A program made the position numbers and the translations under genes. Below are positions 1-9,262 of a stretch of DNA of 64,000 nt, in pieces; the first letter of the stretch is position 1, and each line of letters starts with the position of its first letter. This DNA comes from Acetobacter oryzoeni (GTDB taxonomy: Bacteria > Pseudomonadota > Alphaproteobacteria > Acetobacterales > Acetobacteraceae): NCBI RefSeq assembly GCF_004014775.2, contig NZ_CP042808.1:2177001-2241000 (forward strand). Direction: 5' to 3'. The notes below the pieces were generated by a model. That model was not told the DNA's origin. It did not search any database and worked only from the letters and a program-made list of their open reading frames with translations.

Positions 1-690
1 AGGCAAAAACGCATCCAGGCTACTCCAGCCCGGTGGTGTTTCCCCTAACAAGCGTGTCAGCCTGCTTAAGGCATCTTGCACTGTCCAGAACCGTAACGTG
101 CGTGGCGCATAAATACGCTTACGAGCATTACGCCGCATAGCCGCCATATAGGCCCGCATGAGCTGCGGCATATCTAGCGCCAGACCAGACCGATCTATTT
201 CCACCAGATCTTCGGCCACGCCACGGGCAAACACATCCCGCCCCAATCTGGGCCTATCATCCAGCCAACGTGCCAGTTCACCCATGCAGGCAAGCTCTAT
301 CAGCCGTTCCTGCAAGAGTTCTGCGGCTTCTTCGCCTTCTACGGCAAGTTCATCATCTGGGGGAAGGAGCAGGCGCGACTTAAGCCACGCCAGCCATGCC
401 GCCATAACCAGCCAGTCTGCGGCCAGTTCTAACCGAACCCGACGGGCATTTTCTACAACGGCAAGATATTGTTCTACCAGTTGCAGAATGGAAATACGCG
501 CCAGATCGACCTTTTGCGCCCGTGCCAGATCAAGCAGAAGATCCATAGGACCTTCAAACCCATCCAGACGCAACAGCGGCACACGCGGCACCTGCTCTGC
601 CTGCACATTCGCATGAGCAGACAGCGCGCCAGAAGCCTCTACTGTGCTTGGCGCACCTTCAATATCTGCCTGCGTGTGTCCTGCTTCCAT
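1..690 (-). CDS. scpA: Segregation and condensation protein A (ScpA), partial
   Basis: This frame is open from an ATG at 690 to the window edge, so only the N-terminal 230 codons are present. After about 40 poorly conserved residues comes the kleisin-type ScpA signature LDGFEGPMDLLLDLARAQ, then KVDLARISILQLVEQYL and a WLVMAAWLAWLKSRLLLP helix. ScpA bridges the two heads of the SMC dimer and, with ScpB, forms the bacterial condensin that organises and segregates the chromosome. The gene starts 20 bases after the SPOR-domain gene and is probably in the same operon as argS. The C-terminal winged-helix part and the expected scpB lie outside the window. Identification rests on the motif and is firm. 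Confidence 0.9.
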   Translation of the reverse strand, partial: MEAGHTQADIEGAPSTVEASGALSAHANVQAEQVPRVPLLRLDGFEGPMDLLLDLARAQKVDLARISILQLVEQYLAVVENARRVRLELAADWLVMAAWLAWLKSRLLLPPDDELAVEGEEAAELLQERLIELACMGELARWLDDRPRLGRDVFARGVAEDLVEIDRSGLALDMPQLMRAYMAAMRRNARKRIYAPRTLRFWTVQDALSRLTRLLGETPPGWSSLDAFLP

Positions 691-710
691 TCTGCCAGAC
701 CAGTTGCAGC

Positions 711-1709
711 TTACTGCCGCACAACCATGCATGCCATGCCGCGTTCTCGCACCGCAGAGCAGAATTCACGCGCTGTTGCAACAGAAGCAAAGCCTTTTAC
801 GCGCAAGCGATAGAACGTGGCGTTATTCTGCTCCGTCCGCACAAAGGAAGGCGTGCTATCTCCGAACAAGGTGGGGTAACGAGACTTCAGGCGCGACCAC
901 TCCTTACGCGCTTCATCTTCGCTCTGCACCGCAGCCAACTGCACCTGATACTTCCCGCCCTCTACGCCACCATGTGGCACAGTGGATGCTTTTGTATCTG
1001 CCGGTGCCGCTTTAGCCGCAGCAGTATCCTTGGCAGGAACTGGTGTTGCTGGCTTTGGTTTCGGGCTGCTTTCGGCTGACTGTGCAGCCGCAGCGGCGTC
1101 CCCTTCCTCTCCGCCGGATGAAGCTTCGGTTTCTTCCTGCGCAGAAGTACTTTGTGCATCTGCCGGAGATGGTGCGGCAGCGGGTGCTTGTTGGTCTGCT
1201 GCCTGCCCTGTGCCTGCTCCTTCAGCGCCAGTTGCCAGAGCAGGTGCCCCCTCCGGTTTACCAGCATCCCCTTCACCCTGTGCACCATATTGGGCTGCCA
1301 GAGCTTCTGGGTTAGGTTTTTCCGGGGCAGGAACAGGATGCGCCTTTGCATCACCTTCTTCATCCGGCATGGCAACAGAATCAAGCTGCATCCCACCCGG
1401 ATCAACCGGCTTTGTACGCATGGAAACCGGTGGCGGACCCATAATGGGAATACCATGCTGATGGTGCCCCACCAATGCCCAACCACCAATACCCAACACC
1501 AGCAAACCGCCCAGACCAGCAGCCCCATAAACCAGACGCCGCGTGCCCGTATCGCTGCTTAAAAAACGGGTCAGCACGTTTTCTGTGGGGCGGCCACCTA
1601 CGGCTGCTGGCCGTGTAGGTGCTGGATCTTCATAATCCATGCTCATGCGCTCACGCGCACGGCTGATCCTGTCATCCGCTGAAAATTTGGGTCGGTCTTC
1701 ATCACTCAT
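711..1709 (-). CDS. SPOR-domain inner-membrane protein
   Basis: The 332-residue protein has a short charged cytoplasmic N-terminus and a single transmembrane helix around residues 61-82 (LVYGAAGLGGLLVLGIGGWA). A long periplasmic linker rich in Ala, Pro, Glu and Gly covers roughly residues 90-245. The C-terminal SPOR domain starts at GGKYQVQLAAVQSEDEA and ends at the last residues (ERGMACMVV). SPOR domains bind denuded septal peptidoglycan, so a role in division or envelope remodelling is likely. The start codon shares one base with the argS stop (TGATG), showing translational coupling. The linker is low complexity and explains the many spurious reading frames here. Family assignment is firm, the exact role is not. 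Confidence 0.85.
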   Translation of the reverse strand: MSDEDRPKFSADDRISRARERMSMDYEDPAPTRPAAVGGRPTENVLTRFLSSDTGTRRLVYGAAGLGGLLVLGIGGWALVGHHQHGIPIMGPPPVSMRTKPVDPGGMQLDSVAMPDEEGDAKAHPVPAPEKPNPEALAAQYGAQGEGDAGKPEGAPALATGAEGAGTGQAADQQAPAAAPSPADAQSTSAQEETEASSGGEEGDAAAAAQSAESSPKPKPATPVPAKDTAAAKAAPADTKASTVPHGGVEGGKYQVQLAAVQSEDEARKEWSRLKSRYPTLFGDSTPSFVRTEQNNATFYRLRVKGFASVATAREFCSAVRERGMACMVVRQ

Positions 1710-3508
1710 CAGCGCATTTCCTCCACAGGTTCCACACCCATGACTGCAAGACCAGAGCGGATAACCACCGCCGTAGCTGCAACAAGGGCAAGACGCGCAC
1801 GGGTAGCCTCTACGGCATCAGGCTGAAGGAAGCGCAAAGAGGCATCATCCCGGCCACGATTCCAAAGGGCATGAAAGTCACCCGCCACATCAGCAAGATA
1901 GAAGGCCACACGATGAGGTTCCCGCGCAAGCGCTGCAGCTTCCACCATACGCGGCCATTCTGCCAGACGGCGGATAAGCGCCATTTCTGCATCAGATGTC
2001 AGAGATTCGAGCGATGCTGAGGCCAGAGCGGCATCATCAGCATCACCATACACGGCAGCTTCGGCTGCGGCCCGCAACACGGAGCGACAGCGAGCATGGG
2101 CATACTGCACATAAAACACCGGGTTATCACGCTGCTGCGCGACAACCAGATCAAGATCGAACTCCATCTGAGCATCGCTCTTGCGGGTTAGCATGGTAAA
2201 GCGCACCGCATCACGCCCAACTTCATCAATCAGATCACGCAGCGTGACAAACGTGCCAGCACGTTTGGACATTTTAACGGGCTGCCCATCACGCAGAATG
2301 TGCACAATCTGGCACAGCACTACTTCAAGCGGCACCGTATCGCCCGTAATCGCCTTAACAGCCGCCTTCATGCGTTTGACGTAACCACCGTGATCGGCGC
2401 CCCAGACGTCAATCATCATCTGCGCGCCACGGGCTACCTTGTCTGCATGGTACCCAATATCGTTGGCAAAATAGGTATTGGTGCCATCAGACTTGCGCAG
2501 CGGACGATCAACATCATCTCCGAACTGAGTGGAACGGAACAGAAGCTGCTCACGCTCTTCCCAATCTTCCGGCAGCTTGCCTTTGGGAGGCTCCAGCACG
2601 CCTTCATACAACAGTCCCTGCTGTTCCAGCTTGCTGATAGCCGCATCTGTTACGCCACGGCGCAGCACTTCGGCTTCTGATGTAAACACATCATGATGCA
2701 CTCCAAGGGCTGCCAAATCTTCCTTGATAGCTGCAAGCATATGCGCCACGGCAAAACCACGCACTGTTTCCAGCCACGTGGCTTCTGGCGCTGGCAGAGG
2801 TGCCCCATCGGCATCGGTTTCTGTCAGCTTGTTGCCGTATTCCGCAGCCAGTTCCATACCTACGGGAATAAGATATTTCCCCTGATATTGCAGACCACCC
2901 GGAGCCAGCGCAGAAAAATCATCCTGCGTCATTTTGGTGCCTAGAGCTTGCAGGTAACGCCAGTAGGCTGCCCATGCCAGCGCCTTTACCTGTGCGCCGG
3001 CATCATTAATGTAAAATTCCTTGGTAACGGCAAAGCCTGCCTTGGCCATAAGGTTGGCAAGGGCATCCCCCACCACAGCGCCACGGCAATGCCCAACATG
3101 CATTGGCCCAGTTGGGTTGGCGGAAACATATTCCACATTCACCCGTAAGCCCTTGCCTGCCTGAGATGCCCCATAGGCTTCACCCGCATTCAACACTGCG
3201 GGCAGAATGCCACGCATAACATCGGGCTTGAGCGTAATGTTTACAAACCCCGGCCCTGCCGCGGCTACTGAGGCAACACCTTCTACCTTTTGCAGGGCGG
3301 TTACCAGATCAGCCGCAATATCTGCCGGTTTGCGCCGTGCCACCTTGGCCAGCAGCAGAGCGGCATTGGTTGCCATATCTCCGTGCGAGGGGTCTCGCGT
3401 TGGGGTCAGTTCCACGCGGGCCAGCGTTTCTTCCGGCACATTGGGCAGCAGTTCCTGCACAATGGCCAGAACATGTTGACGGTAACGCTGAAACACACAG
3501 TCAGACAT
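1709..3508 (-). CDS. argS: Arginyl-tRNA synthetase
   Basis: The 599-residue class I aminoacyl-tRNA synthetase charges tRNA-Arg. The N-terminal Add-1 domain covers about residues 1-90. The HIGH-type signature appears as PTGPMHVGHCRGAVVGDAL near residue 135. The second nucleotide-binding motif is KMSKRAG (KMSKS variant) near residue 415. A C-terminal DALR anticodon-binding domain contains the YVQYAHARC segment. Length is as expected for a bacterial ArgS. It is the first gene of an apparent argS-SPOR-scpA operon, and it lies 47 bases downstream of the dGTPase gene on the same strand. Confidence 0.97.
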   Translation of the reverse strand: MSDCVFQRYRQHVLAIVQELLPNVPEETLARVELTPTRDPSHGDMATNAALLLAKVARRKPADIAADLVTALQKVEGVASVAAAGPGFVNITLKPDVMRGILPAVLNAGEAYGASQAGKGLRVNVEYVSANPTGPMHVGHCRGAVVGDALANLMAKAGFAVTKEFYINDAGAQVKALAWAAYWRYLQALGTKMTQDDFSALAPGGLQYQGKYLIPVGMELAAEYGNKLTETDADGAPLPAPEATWLETVRGFAVAHMLAAIKEDLAALGVHHDVFTSEAEVLRRGVTDAAISKLEQQGLLYEGVLEPPKGKLPEDWEEREQLLFRSTQFGDDVDRPLRKSDGTNTYFANDIGYHADKVARGAQMMIDVWGADHGGYVKRMKAAVKAITGDTVPLEVVLCQIVHILRDGQPVKMSKRAGTFVTLRDLIDEVGRDAVRFTMLTRKSDAQMEFDLDLVVAQQRDNPVFYVQYAHARCRSVLRAAAEAAVYGDADDAALASASLESLTSDAEMALIRRLAEWPRMVEAAALAREPHRVAFYLADVAGDFHALWNRGRDDASLRFLQPDAVEATRARLALVAATAVVIRSGLAVMGVEPVEEMR

Positions 3509-3555
3509 AAAACACTTAACCCCGTAATAGTAAGAAAGCGCTGGAAGCGCGTTTA

Positions 3556-4716
3556 TCAGCCTGCAACAGACAGGTCAGTCAACCGTCTATGTTCTTCCAT
3601 GGCGTAGCGATCTGTCATGGAAGCCACATAATCCGCCACCACACGCCGTAACCCTGTGGCATCTTTTCCCTCTGCCTCACGCTGCCATTCAGCCGGCAAC
3701 AGAGATGGCGACTCCGTAAGCGTATCAAAAAGCTCGGCCGTAACGTGCCGTGCCTTATGCGTCATACGGTTTACACGCCAATGGCGATACAGATGCGCAA
3801 ACAGAAACTTGCGGATACCTTTATTGGCTTGGGCCATGGGTTCATGAAACGCCACAACCGGACCGGAAGCAGCCCGTATATCCTCCACATGCCGGGGCGC
3901 CAGATCCTGCAGACGCTCGCGCGTGCAGATAAGCACATCCGTCACCAGCTTATGAATAACGCGGCGCACCATTTCATGCCGGATACGCTGTAAGGTCCGC
4001 TTATCCTGAGAAGGCAGATCAGCCGCAGCCTTCCGCACTTCAAACAGTTCTTCCCCTACCACTGGTACATCCACCAGATCATCCAGCGAGAGCAGGCCTG
4101 ACTTCACGCCATCATCCAGATCATGCCCGTGATAGGCAATATCATCTGCCAAGGCTGCCACCTGTGCCTCGGCTGAAGCGTATGTGGAAAGTTCCAGCGG
4201 GAACAGCGTGTCCAATTCCAACAACCGTGCAGATGGACGTTTGACCGGACCGTTATGCTTGGCCAGCCCTTCCAACGTTTCCCATGTCAGGTTCAACCCA
4301 TCAAACGCCAGATAGCGGCGTTCCTTCAGCATCACCTGACGGAGAGCCTGCGTGTTGTGGTCAAACCCGCCCCATTCCTGCATGTGGGCTGCCAGTGCAT
4401 CTTCCCCCGCATGCCCAAAGGGTGTGTGCCCCAGATCATGCGCCAGAGCGACGGCTTCTGTCAGATCTTCATCCAGCTTTAGAAACCGGGCCATGGAACG
4501 GGCCACCTGAGCCACTTCCAAGGAATGTGTCAGGCGTGTGCGAAAGAAATCTCCCTCATGGTTCACAAACACCTGCGTCTTATATTGCAGGCGACGAAAG
4601 CCTGAAGAATGGATGACTCTATCCCGATCACGCTGCCATGGTGAACGTGTCAGAGATTCCGGCTCATCATAAAGGCGACGCGCCCGGCCTTCTCCCGGTT
4701 GAACGGCATAGGGCAT
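3556..4716 (-). CDS. dgt: Deoxyguanosinetriphosphate triphosphohydrolase-like protein
   Basis: This HD-domain hydrolase removes triphosphate from dNTPs, adjusting nucleotide pools. HD-fold ligands are visible as the H of RLTHSLEVAQVARS, the HD pair in ALAHDLGHTPFGHAGEDAL and the D of ALADDIAYHGHDLDDG. The open frame reaches back to a GTG at 4776, but the internal ATG at 4716 is preferred. It is preceded by AGGGAT, and family members typically begin just ahead of the PYA...RSP.QRDRDR.IHS region (386 residues from this start). It is divergent from the Fe-S carrier gene at 4900. Type 2/3 dGTPase-like proteins act on several dNTPs, so strict dGTP specificity should not be assumed. Confidence 0.88.
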   Translation of the reverse strand: MPYAVQPGEGRARRLYDEPESLTRSPWQRDRDRVIHSSGFRRLQYKTQVFVNHEGDFFRTRLTHSLEVAQVARSMARFLKLDEDLTEAVALAHDLGHTPFGHAGEDALAAHMQEWGGFDHNTQALRQVMLKERRYLAFDGLNLTWETLEGLAKHNGPVKRPSARLLELDTLFPLELSTYASAEAQVAALADDIAYHGHDLDDGVKSGLLSLDDLVDVPVVGEELFEVRKAAADLPSQDKRTLQRIRHEMVRRVIHKLVTDVLICTRERLQDLAPRHVEDIRAASGPVVAFHEPMAQANKGIRKFLFAHLYRHWRVNRMTHKARHVTAELFDTLTESPSLLPAEWQREAEGKDATGLRRVVADYVASMTDRYAMEEHRRLTDLSVAG

Positions 4717-4899
4717 CAGATCCCTGCATTCTGTCGTGTCTGGCACTCCTGCGGTTTCCTTTGCAGCACGGTCCACCAGCGTGTTGCCGGTATCTAATCC
4801 GAGTGAAACTTATAGGAGTTTAGAATATTCCGCCAAAGTTGACTATTCTTGCTATCTTGCCCCTTCAAACCAGAAGGCACGCAAGCTATTTAAGAGAGT

Positions 4900-5268
4900 A
4901 TGACACAGCCAACACCCTTTTCCGTTTCGGAATCTGCAGCAAACCGCATTGCCAGCGTGATTGACAAAAAGCAGGCAACTGCCACCCCAGAAAACCCTGC
5001 ACCGGTTGCCATGCGGGTATCTGTAGAAGCCGGGGGATGTAACGGCTTTCAGTATCTCTTCACGCTTATTCCTGCGGCTGATATTGCTGCCGATGATACG
5101 CGCATAGAAAGAAACGGTGCGCTGGTGGTAGTAGACCCAGCCAGCATGGATTTACTGGCCGGTGCAGAGCTTGATTTTGCAGACAAGCTGATGGGCGCAC
5201 ATTTTGCGGTAAACAACCCCAATGCAGCGTCTTCCTGCGGCTGTGGCACAAGCTTTTCTGTGGCATGA
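4900..5268 (+). CDS. A-type iron-sulfur carrier (HesB/IscA/ErpA family)
   Basis: This 122-residue protein carries the three conserved cysteines of A-type carriers: one in VEAGGCNGFQYLF and two in the C-terminal SSCGCGTSF. These ligate a transient Fe-S cluster that is delivered to apo-enzymes. It stands alone from any isc or suf operon. Its stop codon overlaps the start of the exonuclease III gene by four bases (ATGA), so the two are co-translated. ErpA is the likely subtype, given the short length and isolated position, but IscA or SufA-like activity cannot be separated by eye. Confidence 0.88.
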   Translation: MTQPTPFSVSESAANRIASVIDKKQATATPENPAPVAMRVSVEAGGCNGFQYLFTLIPAADIAADDTRIERNGALVVVDPASMDLLAGAELDFADKLMGAHFAVNNPNAASSCGCGTSFSVA

Positions 5269-6050
5269 AACTCGCGACCTGGAATGTAAACTCCGTCCGG
5301 CAACGTCTGGATCTGGTTCTGGATTGGCTGAAGCGCGAACAGCCAGACGTACTGATGATGCAGGAAATCAAGTGCGAGACAGATCAGTTCCCCAAAGCTG
5401 CGTTCGAAGATGCTGGTTATGGTTGCGCCGTAGTGGGGCAGAAATCCTACAATGGCGTTGCCACCCTTGTGCGCGGAGATTTTAGCGTAACAACAGACCA
5501 CCTCCCCGGTTTTTCAGACCCGGCCGCGCGGTATGTAGAAGTGCGCACCCAAGATATGGTGCTAGGCAATCTCTATCTGCCCAATGGCAATTCGGGCGGA
5601 GAACAGGGCTACGCCACCAAGCTTGAGTTCCTAAACGCCCTCACAGCCCGCGCACGCCTTTTGCTGGCGGAAGAAACAGATTTTGCTTTGGCGGGTGACT
5701 ACAATATCTGCCCTGCCCCCATAGATTGCGCCCCCGGAGCCCTTGGCCCAGAAGATGCGCTCGTACGCCCACAAAGCCGGGCTGCGTATCGTCGCCTGCT
5801 ATGGTTGGGGCTAACAGATGCTTTGCGGGCATTACACCCAACAGGTGCAGCTTATACATTCTGGGATTATCAGGCCCGCACGTGGGAACGCGATTGCGGG
5901 CTGAGGATTGACCACATGCTGCTTTCCCCCCGCCTTGCCGAACGTCTGCAAAGCGCTGAGCCAGACAGAAATGAACGCGCAATGCCGCGCCCATCTGACC
6001 ATGTGCCATTTATTGTAACGTTAAAAGATCCAGCAAAAACAAACGCTTAA
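5265..6050 (+). CDS. xth: Exodeoxyribonuclease III
   Basis: The 261-residue protein belongs to the endonuclease/exonuclease/phosphatase fold and acts as an AP endonuclease in base excision repair. Visible motifs are the N-terminal ATWNVNSVRQRL, the metal-binding LMMQEIKCE, NGVATLVRG, the catalytic region LAGDYNICP, and the C-terminal RIDHMLLSPRL and SDHVPFIV with the catalytic His. It overlaps the Fe-S carrier gene by four bases and is followed within about 10 bases by a strong terminator hairpin. Length is normal for the family. Confidence 0.96.
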   Translation: MKLATWNVNSVRQRLDLVLDWLKREQPDVLMMQEIKCETDQFPKAAFEDAGYGCAVVGQKSYNGVATLVRGDFSVTTDHLPGFSDPAARYVEVRTQDMVLGNLYLPNGNSGGEQGYATKLEFLNALTARARLLLAEETDFALAGDYNICPAPIDCAPGALGPEDALVRPQSRAAYRRLLWLGLTDALRALHPTGAAYTFWDYQARTWERDCGLRIDHMLLSPRLAERLQSAEPDRNERAMPRPSDHVPFIVTLKDPAKTNA

Positions 6051-6060
6051 GGATATAAAA

Positions 6061-6092
6061 ACCCCGGCGCAATTCTTCATTGCGCCGGGGTT
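6061..6092. terminator. Bidirectional intrinsic terminator
   Basis: A perfect 12-bp stem, CCCCGGCGCAAT (6062-6073) with ATTGCGCCGGGG (6079-6090), closes a 5-base loop. It is flanked by AAAAA on the left and TT on the right. It lies between the convergent exonuclease III and alpha/beta hydrolase genes and can terminate both. The T-run is better for the minus-strand transcript. Confidence 0.85.
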
Positions 6093-6130
6093 GCAATATG
6101 CGACTAAAAAGATCTTGGTTCTGTTCTGTT

Positions 6131-6937
6131 TTATTGTACAGAGAGGAAGTCCTTTAAAGCCGCATTAAACAATTCTGGTGCCTGCAAAAAGGCAAAATGG
6201 CTTGTATCTGGCTGCAGCATCAAAGAAGCATCGGGAATATGTGCGGCAAGATAATCCAGGTGTGAGCGGTTAATCATCTCATCCCTATCTCCATCCACAA
6301 TCCATGCTGGGCAACGGATGGCAGCCATCTGATCTTCCGTAAACAGTGCATCACGCTGCCACTGCCAAAGGCTCCAAACGTCCTTATAAAAAGTTCCGAA
6401 CTGGGCAGGCGTTGGGGAAAGACGTTTGTAATCCTGCTCTGCCCGCTTCATGAATGCATCTACCACCGGGTTATCACCACATTGCGTGTTCAAACCGGCC
6501 AAGGACATATGCGGGCCATATGCAAAAATACGTGCAATTTTATCTGGGTAAGTTGCTGCCAGAATAATGCTTTGCACGCCACCATCGCTCCAGCCAACAA
6601 TGCTGGCTTTGGAAATTTCCAGATGCTCCATTAACCGTGCAACATCATGCGCCATCTGGTGATAACCAAGAGGTTTATCACCAAGCGTGCTACGCCCATG
6701 CCCCCTGCTATCAACAAGAATGACACGATGCGTTTGGGCCAGAAATGCCGCCTGCAAACCCCAATAATCTGAATTTGCCATACCACCATGCAGCATGATG
6801 ACAGTATTTTCCCCCACACCACCTACTGCATAATATAATGAACACCCATTGATCTGAGCATGCTGCCCCTTGAAATTAGCCAAGGGAGCTGGCGTTGCTG
6901 GCAATGTTTGCCAACGCAGATGCTTACGATCAGACAC
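6131..6937 (-). CDS. Alpha/beta hydrolase
   Basis: The 268-residue protein has the alpha/beta-hydrolase layout: oxyanion segment MLHGGMANSDYW, strand VILVDSRGHGRST, nucleophile elbow IVGWSDGGVQ (Ser), acid in WIVDGDRDEMI and a C-terminal catalytic His in PDTSHFAFLQ. The frame is open to 6985, but the GTG at 6937 has AAGGAG seven bases upstream and is preferred. The substrate cannot be read from the sequence. It has its own transcription unit, converging on exonuclease III. Carboxylesterase or C-C hydrolase activity are both possible. Confidence 0.8.
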   Translation of the reverse strand: MSDRKHLRWQTLPATPAPLANFKGQHAQINGCSLYYAVGGVGENTVIMLHGGMANSDYWGLQAAFLAQTHRVILVDSRGHGRSTLGDKPLGYHQMAHDVARLMEHLEISKASIVGWSDGGVQSIILAATYPDKIARIFAYGPHMSLAGLNTQCGDNPVVDAFMKRAEQDYKRLSPTPAQFGTFYKDVWSLWQWQRDALFTEDQMAAIRCPAWIVDGDRDEMINRSHLDYLAAHIPDASLMLQPDTSHFAFLQAPELFNAALKDFLSVQ

Positions 6938-7063
6938 GCATCTTCTCCTTAAATCACAATGTAACGGGACACATTTTCCGCCCATTTCACTTTAGTAATT
7001 TAGGAGCCCTTTTTGTTATAACAAACCATCCAGTATGGATCATACCAAATATGCAAAACTTTT

Positions 7064-8209
7064 TTAAACCTTCGGAGGGGGTGTTTGAAAATCTGCAGCT
7101 TTGCCTGCTTTTATGGCCTGTAGAATCAATTTCCACCTTTTGCATACCAAGCGTGGATGCAGTAAATGATAGTAAACGCTCTGCCTATTTTTAAAAATAA
7201 TCTTTGATAAAAAATATAAAATGATATTCGCATCATAAATATATTTATTTTTTACAAAACCTCTCTCAATATAAACACGGTTGCGGATAGAAAAATAAGT
7301 ACGAGAGAAATTTTCTTCTTCACGCAGCCAGTGTTGTAATGCAGAATCATGAACCTGCCATGATAGTTCCAGATCTTTCAGCACACTGTTCTGGCACGCC
7401 CAAATTTGCCCGCCATTTGCAGTAATTCGTAATGTAAAATCATAATCATCAAAATAAAGGAAAAGCCGTGTATCCGGCAGTCCTACTTTTTGAATCCAAC
7501 TTTTATGAAACCAAAATCCACCATAAGCCGACATCTGCATTTGCAAACATTTCAGCCCATCTTTCTGCCAAATCTTTGCTTTCTGTTTCCGCAGCAAAGT
7601 CTGCATGGAAAAACCAAAAAATGAGTTTTTTGTAATGCCGTGCAACTTACAGGTTTTGAAAAGTTTTTTATATGTTGTTTTATCTTCTCTAAAGCTGCTG
7701 AGGCATATTTGTGTATTTGCTCCCATACCGTTCCATGCTTTGGCAAGCGCCGTAAGAGAAGCAGGCTCAGGCCTGTTATCATCATCCAGCACCCAGACAT
7801 GCTGTGTATCTTCACGCGCTGCAGCAGCTTGAATAGCCGCATGAAAACCACCCGCAGACCCTGTGTTGGTTGGTAAGCGTACAATGGTAAGCTGACTGGC
7901 TCCGAATATTTCTGGCAAGCTGGCAATTTCTGCCGCCACACTTTTTTCTGTGCCATTATCTACAACAATGGCATGCCCAACTCCTGCGCCAAAAACACCT
8001 TCTAAAACCTGTTTTAGAAAATGGACACGGTTACCATACGTAACAATGGCTGCGCATGTTCCTTGCAGAATTGTCTGCTCATTCCATTCAAGATTATCGT
8101 GCATGCACATGTCTGCCCGTTGTGAAATGCCGTTATAAGTCGTCAGCCGAAACAAACTTCCCAATGGCAGAAACCATAAACGTGGCAAACACTGCCACGT
8201 CTCCAGCAT
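7064..8209 (-). CDS. Family 2 glycosyltransferase
   Basis: A GT-A fold glycosyltransferase of about 380 residues. The core starts near residue 50 (GTCAAIVTYGNRV), followed by AIVVDNGTE, NTGSAGGFHAAI and the metal-binding WVLDDDNRPEP. The middle segment SAYGGFWFHKSWIQKVGLPDTRLFLYFDDYDF resembles galactofuranosyl- and rhamnosyltransferase relatives, which accept lipid-linked glycans. The start is uncertain: the ATG at 8209 lacks a clear ribosome-binding site and the first 45 residues are not conserved-looking. The C-terminal third is more A+T-rich and basic, suggesting membrane attachment. It is co-directional with the ELM1-family and flippase genes upstream (15-base gap), so a surface polysaccharide or glycolipid is the likely product. 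Confidence 0.8.
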   Translation of the reverse strand: MLETWQCLPRLWFLPLGSLFRLTTYNGISQRADMCMHDNLEWNEQTILQGTCAAIVTYGNRVHFLKQVLEGVFGAGVGHAIVVDNGTEKSVAAEIASLPEIFGASQLTIVRLPTNTGSAGGFHAAIQAAAAREDTQHVWVLDDDNRPEPASLTALAKAWNGMGANTQICLSSFREDKTTYKKLFKTCKLHGITKNSFFGFSMQTLLRKQKAKIWQKDGLKCLQMQMSAYGGFWFHKSWIQKVGLPDTRLFLYFDDYDFTLRITANGGQIWACQNSVLKDLELSWQVHDSALQHWLREEENFSRTYFSIRNRVYIERGFVKNKYIYDANIILYFLSKIIFKNRQSVYYHLLHPRLVCKRWKLILQAIKAGKAADFQTPPPKV

Positions 8210-8224
8210 ATCTAATGCTGCTGC

Positions 8225-9262
8225 TTATCTGGCAATAAACAAAGGCAGTTTCATGATACTTGCATAACATTTTTGCATATCATCATCCCACCGCAATGCA
8301 TTTGGCTGCCACTTCAACATCTGGGGGGAAAGCTCTGGCGTTACCAAACGGATATAATTCTGCTTGGCCAAAGCGGCGTGCCACTTACGAAAACATGTTC
8401 CGCTCCCCAGCCAACCACGCCGCACGAGCCCGTTGCGGATATTCTGCAGCCCCAGTCGATCTGCGCTGGCTTGCAAACGTGTCATGAAGCTGTGTTTGGG
8501 CCGTAATGGAAACAGCCATACAGGCACACCTGTGCGGCACGCATCTGCCAACATGGACGCACTGTCTCCGGTTACCACAAACCTGTTGGCTTCGTGCAAA
8601 AACTTCTGGAACGGGTTAACGCCTTTGCGGAATATATACATCTGCATTGGAATAGTTTTGCTAATATCTTCCAGCCATCCTTCAGCCTCAACAGGCGTTC
8701 TTGGGCTGGTCAGCACATGCAAAGGTTCCTGATTCACCCGTGCAAGTTCATGGCTGAAGCGTAGCAGTTTATACGTATCCTGCTTATCCAGAAAAAACTG
8801 CCGTGATGGTGCCCCGTATAAAACAACAGTGCCACCATGCCGCATATTGGGGTCTATTTGCGGGATGAATGTCTGGCTTTTATGCGCACCGTTTAAGGGA
8901 AACCTTAAGTGTAATACGTTGGGTGCTACCGGATAATCATCCTGCGGCAGAATGATTATCCGATCCAAATCCGCTGCAGGCACGTGGCTGGGACGCCCCA
9001 ACTGCACAATGGCAGGCGTGTTTTTACAACGCCCACGCAATGCCAATGCAGCTTGCACTGCGTTACCAAAAGACAGAATCAACCGAAGGTTTTGGGTATC
9101 CGGAATCTGCTCAGGCAGGCTGAAATCTGACTGAAGCGAAATAATCCGGCACGGTAACCCAAGCATATCTGCCAAGGCCTTGCACTGCGCCATTTCCCCA
9201 ACACGGTGGGTATCCAGTATCCATACCTCAGATGTATCAGAAACTGGAGTTGCCTTAGCCAT
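8225..9262 (-). CDS. ELM1/GtrOC1-type putative nucleoside-diphosphate-sugar glycosyltransferase (mitochondrial-fission ELM1 family)
   Basis: The protein (345 residues) looks like the bacterial ELM1/DUF1022 family: an N-terminal half with ILDTHRVGEMAQCKALADMLG, and a GT-B-like C-terminal half with VLTSPRTP, FVVTGDSASMLADACRTGVPVWLFPL. The last motif resembles the nucleotide-sugar-binding loop of GT-B enzymes such as MurG. The name comes from a plant mitochondrial-fission homologue. Bacterial members often sit beside LPS genes, as here. The frame begins with TTG at 9274, but the ATG at 9262 directly follows GGAAGAGG and is preferred, giving an 8-base overlap with the flippase gene. Donor and acceptor are unknown. 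Confidence 0.75.
   Translation of the reverse strand: MAKATPVSDTSEVWILDTHRVGEMAQCKALADMLGLPCRIISLQSDFSLPEQIPDTQNLRLILSFGNAVQAALALRGRCKNTPAIVQLGRPSHVPAADLDRIIILPQDDYPVAPNVLHLRFPLNGAHKSQTFIPQIDPNMRHGGTVVLYGAPSRQFFLDKQDTYKLLRFSHELARVNQEPLHVLTSPRTPVEAEGWLEDISKTIPMQMYIFRKGVNPFQKFLHEANRFVVTGDSASMLADACRTGVPVWLFPLRPKHSFMTRLQASADRLGLQNIRNGLVRRGWLGSGTCFRKWHAALAKQNYIRLVTPELSPQMLKWQPNALRWDDDMQKCYASIMKLPLFIAR

Noticed and set aside
982..1461. A 159-codon plus-strand frame within the SPOR-domain gene
   Set aside because: It arises from the low-complexity Ala/Pro/Glu linker of the real minus-strand gene.
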